A program made the position numbers and the translations under genes. A stretch of 64,000 nucleotides of DNA from Dreissena polymorpha. Its lineage: Eukaryota > Mollusca > Bivalvia > Myida > Dreissenidae. The notes below the pieces were generated by a model. That model did not search any database, had not been told where the DNA came from, and saw nothing but the letters and a program-made list of their open reading frames with translations. Positions 58,861 to 64,000 of the stretch are shown here, one piece after another. Every line of letters begins with the position of its first letter. The stretch's first letter is position 1. The stretch spans positions 506,001-570,000 of the forward strand of contig NC_068363.1 in NCBI RefSeq assembly GCF_020536995.1. Direction: 5' to 3'.

Positions 58861-59985
58861 GGTGATATAAGCTAACTGATGTTACATACTTAGGCGTGTT
58901 CTACAGAAGTGGTTCTACATGCTAACTGATGTGAAATACTTAGGTGTGTTTCACAGAAATGGTCCTACAAGCTTACTGTTGTTACATACTTAGGTGTGTT
59001 CTACAGAAGAGGTCCTTCAAGCTAACTGTTGTTACATACTTAGGTGTGTTCTACAGAAGTGGTCCTACAAGCTATCTGTTGTTACATACTTAGGTGTGTT
59101 CTACATAAGTGGTTCTACCAGCTTCTGTTGTTACATACTTAGGTGTGTTCCACAGAAGTGGTTCTACAAGCTAACTGTTGCTACATACTTAGGTGTGTTC
59201 TACAGAAGTGGTCCTACAAGCTAACTGATGTGACATACTTAGGTGTGTTCCACAGAAGTGGTTCTACAAGCTAACTGTTGTTACATAGTTAGGTGAGTTC
59301 TACAGAAGTGGTCCTACAAGCTAACCGATGTGACATACTTAGGTGTGTTCCACAAAAGTGGTCCTACAAGCTTACTGTTGTTACATACTTAGGTGTGTTC
59401 TACAGAAGTTGTTCTACAAGCTAACTGTTGTTACATACTTAGGTGTGTTCTACAGAAGTGGTTCTACAAGCTTACTGTTGTTACATACTTAGGTGTGTTC
59501 TACAGAAGTGGTTCTACAAGCTTACTGTTGTTTCATACTTAGGTGTGTTCTACAGAAGTGGTTCTACAAGCTTACTGTTGTTTCATACTTAGGTATGTTC
59601 TACAGAAGTGGTTCTACAAGCTAACTGTTGTTACATACTTAGGTTTGTTCTACAGAAGTGGTCCGACAAGCTAACTGTTGTTACATACTTAGGTGTGTTC
59701 TACAGAAGTGGTCCTACAAGCTTACTGTTGTTACATACTTAGGTTTGTTCTACAGAAGTGGTTCTACAAGCTTACTGTTGTTACATACTTAGGTATGTTC
59801 TACAGAAGTGGCCCTACAAGCTAACTGTTGTTACATACTAAGGTGTGTTCTACAGAAGTGACCCTACAAGCTTACTGTTGTTACATACTAAGGTGTGTTC
59901 TACAGAAGTGGTTCTACAGGCTAACTGATGTGACATACTTAGGTGTGTTATACAGAAGTGGTTCTACAAGCTAACAGTTGTTGAA
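58861..59985 (+). repeat. 50-bp satellite array, about 22 units
   Basis: Unit 'gttctacaagctaactgttg' + 'ttacatacttaggtgtgttc' + 'tacagaagtg', exactly 50 bases through most of the array, with single-base variants (cttact/ctaact, gtcct/gttct). ORFs over it are by-products. Confidence 0.95.
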
Positions 59986-60141
59986 GGCTTGCATATGCTC
60001 TGGTACAAATGTTGTCTTAGCTGACTGCTGTTGCAATCTTAAAAGCTTGAACTGTACAGCGATGATTATGTGAGTTAACCAATCGTTGCAGTTTTGCGTG
60101 TGCTCAAACCTTATAAGACTTCTTTTATTACTGGTGCCCAG

Positions 60142-60479
60142 GTATTCATTTGCTCAAGTCAATTAAAAATGTGATCAAGCGAGGACGCAGCATTTCTAAA
60201 CTTAATCATTTTAGCCGAAATATCCTTAGACGCTTCGGAGCCATATACCGTAGAGCAGACCAGACTACCATACTCACGAGGCGTTCACATCTCAATAATG
60301 CACCGTATCAACGTATTGCCCGGACATCTCAGGCGGGGAAATCATCAGATAGTGCCCATGTTATTGTGATTTATATCGGCGGAGCTATTCCCTTGTTTGT
60401 TGTATTTGGGCATGGTGACAGAATGGACAGATGGACGGAGCAGGGCTTTAACGACGAGGAACCCGTCACACTCTTTTAG
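60142..60479 (+). CDS. possible last exon of an unknown gene
   Basis: After an acceptor (ttactggtgcccag) an open frame of about 112 codons runs to TAG at 60477-60479, without any usable ATG near its start. It is arginine-rich at first (NVIKRGRSISKLNHFSRNI), then RRFGAIYRRADQTTILTRR, and then has a hydrophobic stretch (VIVIYIGGAIPLFVVFGHG) that could be a membrane segment, and an acidic end. AATAAA occurs at 60566-60571. No family recognised and no upstream exon found. Confidence 0.35.
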
Positions 60480-60565
60480 GTGCGGTGTAAAATGCTCGTA
60501 AATTGTAATAGCTTGATATTCAATTGACGTATAATTGTGTTTTCGTATAGCTGTGGTTAACATTA

Positions 60566-60571
60566 AATAAA
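60566..60571 (+). terminator. AATAAA possible poly(A) signal
   Basis: Lies 87 bases past the TAG of the candidate exon 60142-60479. Confidence 0.25.
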
Positions 60572-62200
60572 CAAAAAACACCGACCCAGCTTGAAAAATT
60601 GATTTTAATGATCACAGTCCCGGGTTTATTGTCGCGGGATAGCTGGCGGAAAAGTGACTTTAGACACCCTGCCTCGGACATTGTCATAATTTGGTGGGTT
60701 TTTTTAAATCTGTTTCTCTGAAATGACATCAAACATTTATCTGCATCCAACAGTTTTGTCTCGTATGCGTCATTGTTTTCAGTCACAATTACTTATATTA
60801 TTTTAGCTTTTGTATGAAAAATAATTTCTACCGATAATCAATTGTGAAAAAAAACATTACCACTAGTCGAAAAACTAAGATTACGACAGCAAACTGCTTT
60901 TAGACCTTTGTAATAGTCACACTTGTGTATTTTCTTCACGATTAAAATAGTTCTCACGACAAAACAACGAATATTAAAATTGTATTTAAATGTACGGCAT
61001 GCGCGTTACAGTAGAGCAAGCCCCAAGTTTGATATAAAGTTGCGCACTACGACGATGCCAAACTTTTGTTTTGATCGTTCACAACGACTCTTATGCTTTG
61101 AAGGGTTTCATTCGAAACCACTAAGTGGTTTGAATTAACATTTTAATGTGTTGTTTTGTTGTTGTTGTTGTTGATTTTTCAACCATGATGCAAGCACGTT
61201 ATGAGCGATAAACGAGAACGCGTCTACGAGATGTAATGTGAAGTAAAAACTAAGAACACGTGTACGAAAAAATGCGTCTATATTCACACATTCATTTGCC
61301 CACTCACACAGCATATAATACAACATTTTCATCTGGTAACGTAAACGGTAATATAAAAAGAAATAAAAAAAATACAGATGTTGTCTACACAAAGTAGAAG
61401 AATAAAATCCATGGATTGCACATAGTAACGTGGACACGTTACTAAACAGATTGCACTTAGTTTTAAATAAAATAATTATTATCATCATTCACTTATACAT
61501 GTTGTGATCCACCATCAGAAGCAAATATAACGTAAAACATAAATAATGCATTTTTTTCAGAAATGTTCCTTTTTAATATTTTATAACTCTATTGCACACA
61601 AATTAAAATGTAATATGGTAAATAATAAAAACACAGTAAAAAAAAGCAATATTTCGTAAGTTCATCTTACACATAAATAGTAAACACTGTTAATGTAAGA
61701 GTAATCTACACACTTGTGTTAAATTAATAAAATCGTTGTTGAATGTAAATGTACATGTATATACAATCTAAGTTCATAATTAACAAATTTATTTTTAAAT
61801 TGTGATTGCACTGGGTAAGGGTAAATAAAAAATATAGTACAAACGCATGTATCTGGTACCACAACGTTCCGATAATTGAGCGTATTTCAAAACCTTTCAA
61901 TGCACGTGGGTGTAGACCTACTCCAGTGTTCCTACGCTATTGTACTTGTGGACAGTGCATGTTCAAATAACAATTGAGTGTTCAGTTACCGATCAAAACG
62001 TACTTCAATACTTTAAACAAATGTATCTCATAATTGTAGATTAAAGGGGAAACAACACAAAAATAATACTAATATGTTGTAAGCATTTAAATGGTATACA
62101 TAGAGTTAAAGATTAAAACCCGCAACACTACACCAATTGTATTTATTCAAGGAACACATGCATTATTTATAGTTAACAACTTATCGTAGCTATGTATTAA
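60572..62200. other. intergenic, AT-rich, nothing recognised
   Basis: A short (GTT)n run lies at about 61148-61170. No supported gene. Confidence 0.35.
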
Positions 62201-62433
62201 TTAACCCATTTAAGCCTAGCGTCTAGAAAAAAGGCTTTGCAAACAGCGTAGACCCAGATGAGACGCCCGCATTATACGGCGTCTCATCTGGGTCTGCGCT
62301 GTTTGCTTACAGGTTTTTATGTAAAAAATATTTTTCTAAATATAGAAATAAATATACTAGACATCGCTAATTTTGGAGATAAATTTATCCAATATTGAAG
62401 GATGGGAGAGTCTACTAGGCATAAATGGGTTAA
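62201..62433 (+). mobile_element. family B MITE copy
   Basis: Tips TTAACCCATTTAAGCCTAGC and ATAAATGGGTTAA; core hairpin 'cccagatgagacgcc ... ggcgtctcatctggg' flanked by 'aaacagcg / cgctgttt'. Confidence 0.92.
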
Positions 62434-62611
62434 GACAATACTACGTTTTTTAAGCAGCGTTGTTGCCTTTAAAAAGTATATTTTTGCAACATTGTGGCTG
62501 CTAATAGAACAGAGAGATAAACATGGGGTAAAGGGCACTGTTTGACAACACTTAAGACAAAAACTATAGGCACATGGGTTAACGTCATAAAATCAAACGT
62601 TGTGCATAATT

Positions 62612-62874
62612 TGAGCTTGTTCTAAGAAAACTGGGCATAATGCATGTGCGTAAAGTGTCGTCCCAGATTAGCCTGTGCAATCCGCACAGGCTAATCAGGG
62701 ACGACACTTTCCGCTTTATGACATTTTTCGTTTTAAATGAAGTATCTTCTTAGCATAAATCCAATTCAGGCGGAGGAAAGTGTCGTCCCTGATTAGCCTG
62801 TGCGGACTGCACAGGCTAATCTGGACGACACTTAATGCACATGCATTGTGCCCAGTTCTCTCAGAAAAAGGCTC
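62612..62874. mobile_element. family A palindromic MITE, near-complete copy
   Basis: Each ~95-bp terminal repeat holds its own hairpin: aagtgtcgtccc-agattagcctgtgc / gcacaggctaatcagggacgacactt. Outer tips read 'aaaactgggcataatgcatg' and the inverse. The short AT-rich centre is 'cattttt cgttttaaatgaag'. Confidence 0.93.
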
Positions 62875-63005
62875 ATTTAATATGTGCTGAAACATACGAA
62901 CGTTCTAGAGGATATGTGCATGGATAAATAATGTGCATATAAATGATATGTCTTCAAACAAATGCTTTCAAAGGGCGAGTACAATTTACATTTTGGGCAC
63001 TATTA

Positions 63006-63236
63006 TTAACCAATTTATGCCTGAAGACTCTCCATCCTTCTAAATTGGATCAATGTTTTTCCAAAATTAGGGATGTCTAGTATATTTATTTCTATATTTA
63101 GAATATTTCTACAGAAATTCCTCTATGTAAACAGCTCAGGACCCTGATGAGACGCCGCATCATGCGGCGTCTCATCTGGGTCTACGCTGTTTGCCCGAGG
63201 CCTTTTTTTTCTAGACGCTAGGCATCAATGGGTTAA
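63006..63236 (-). mobile_element. family B MITE copy, opposite orientation
   Basis: TTAACCAATTTATGCC at the left and GGCATCAATGGGTTAA at the right; hairpin 'gatgagacgccgcatcatgc' + 'ggcgtctcatc'. Inverted with respect to 62201-62433 and framing, with it, the family A copy at 62612. Confidence 0.92.
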
Positions 63237-63477
63237 TTAAAAGGTTTGGGGCAACATAGATTTACACCAGCATATTCGTGGTTATATTGTATATCTACTC
63301 TTACACACGTTCACTAATCTGAATATAATGATCGTTCGCGCTCGTTTTAATAAAATACGAGTCTCACACGTTAATAACATACGATATCGCCTTTACTATT
63401 TCTCATTTATAAATCTACTACGTCTTTACTTTTACATAGGTATACTAACAAGTAAGTGACCCAAAAATATGAGTCGC

Positions 63478-63722
63478 GTTCTGAAACACGGGCTTAATGC
63501 ATGTGCGGTAAGTGTCGTCCCAGATTAGCCTGTGCAGTCCGCACAGGCTAATCTGGGAGACACTTTCCGATTTAATGGTATTTTTCGTTTAAAGGAAGTC
63601 CCTTTTTACCGAAAATTAGTTTAAGCGGAAAGTGTCGTCCCTGATTAGCCTATGCGGACTGCACAGGCTAATATGGGATGACACTTTACCCACATTGCTA
63701 TGCTCAGTTTTCTCAGAACAGA
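63478..63722. mobile_element. family A palindromic MITE, near-complete copy
   Basis: Same structure as 62612-62874: 'gggcttaatgcatgtgcggt', 'agattagcctgtgcagtccg' hairpin, 'ggaaagtgtcgtccctgatt', ending 'gctcagttttctcagaaca'. Confidence 0.93.
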
Positions 63723-64000
63723 CACATATTATGTTGAATATTGATATTGATTGTTTATGGTTTGGCTCTTTAATAATTATTTCCTGATATAGATTATCAT
63801 TTTAATATAATAAAAATATAAGTGATATGTGACATCCATCTTATATGCCAAAGTTAGTTAAAACGTGTGATTGTTGTTAGTTTGGGCATTGAATCCAAGA
63901 AAACATCTTGTTATCTTGTAATTAAATTTAACGAAACTATCTTTGCGATTTCGTTATCGTTGACACTAAATATATTATTTTTATATAAAATCCATATGCT
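63723..64000. other. intergenic, nothing recognised
   Basis: AT-rich tail of the window. Confidence 0.4.

Noticed and set aside
58994-59224. ORF inside the 50-bp satellite
   Set aside because: By-product of the array; no start context or family signal.
58861-59985. CRISPR-like array of regular repeats
   Set aside because: There are no unique spacers; the whole 50-bp unit repeats, and the sequence is from an animal.

Overview
This window looks like nuclear DNA of a mollusc, most likely a bivalve. It is AT-rich, its genes are split by GT-AG introns, and it is crowded with MITEs, tRNA-derived SINEs and the short repeats ending in 'aggtcaaggtcat...aacacatc.cttgttt' that I associate with bivalves. 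The palindromic MITE with the motif GATTAGCCTGTGC reminds me of Dreissena genomes, but that species guess rests on memory only.

Two host genes can be assembled exon by exon. On the minus strand, 5970-11614, a 12-exon gene with consistent splice phases encodes a 460-residue secreted protein: signal peptide, two Ly6/uPAR-type cysteine domains, one thrombospondin type-1 repeat and a fibrinogen C-terminal domain. On the plus strand, 47025-49675, three exons encode an 80-residue TRIQK-like tail-anchored membrane protein. A partial exon runs off the left edge (1-122), and several orphan exon-like ORFs are listed with low confidence.

The centre (21761-44391) behaves as one very large DNA transposon of about 22.6 kb. 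Its ends are inverted repeats that share an identical 40-bp tip, and a 10-bp direct repeat flanks it. Just inside each end lies the 5' part of a RecQ-like helicase gene, the two pointing inward. The interior carries a multi-exon DUF6589-like gene (35506-40895), which I infer to be the transposase candidate. Nested inside is a second transposon, 25808-33130, with terminal repeats built from GACAACTCGCCCC units, a perfect 9-bp target duplication and a small PHD-finger gene. That element in turn holds a 5'-truncated LINE (30319-32990). The record is therefore a three-level insertion.

The rest is repeat-rich intergenic DNA: copies of at least four MITE/SINE families (several palindromic), a long (ACT)n microsatellite at 17.9 kb, a 48-bp minisatellite at 13.6 kb, a 50-bp satellite at 58-60 kb and several fold-back elements. 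No rRNA gene, no functional tRNA gene, no CRISPR array and no LTR or virus-like element was recognised.
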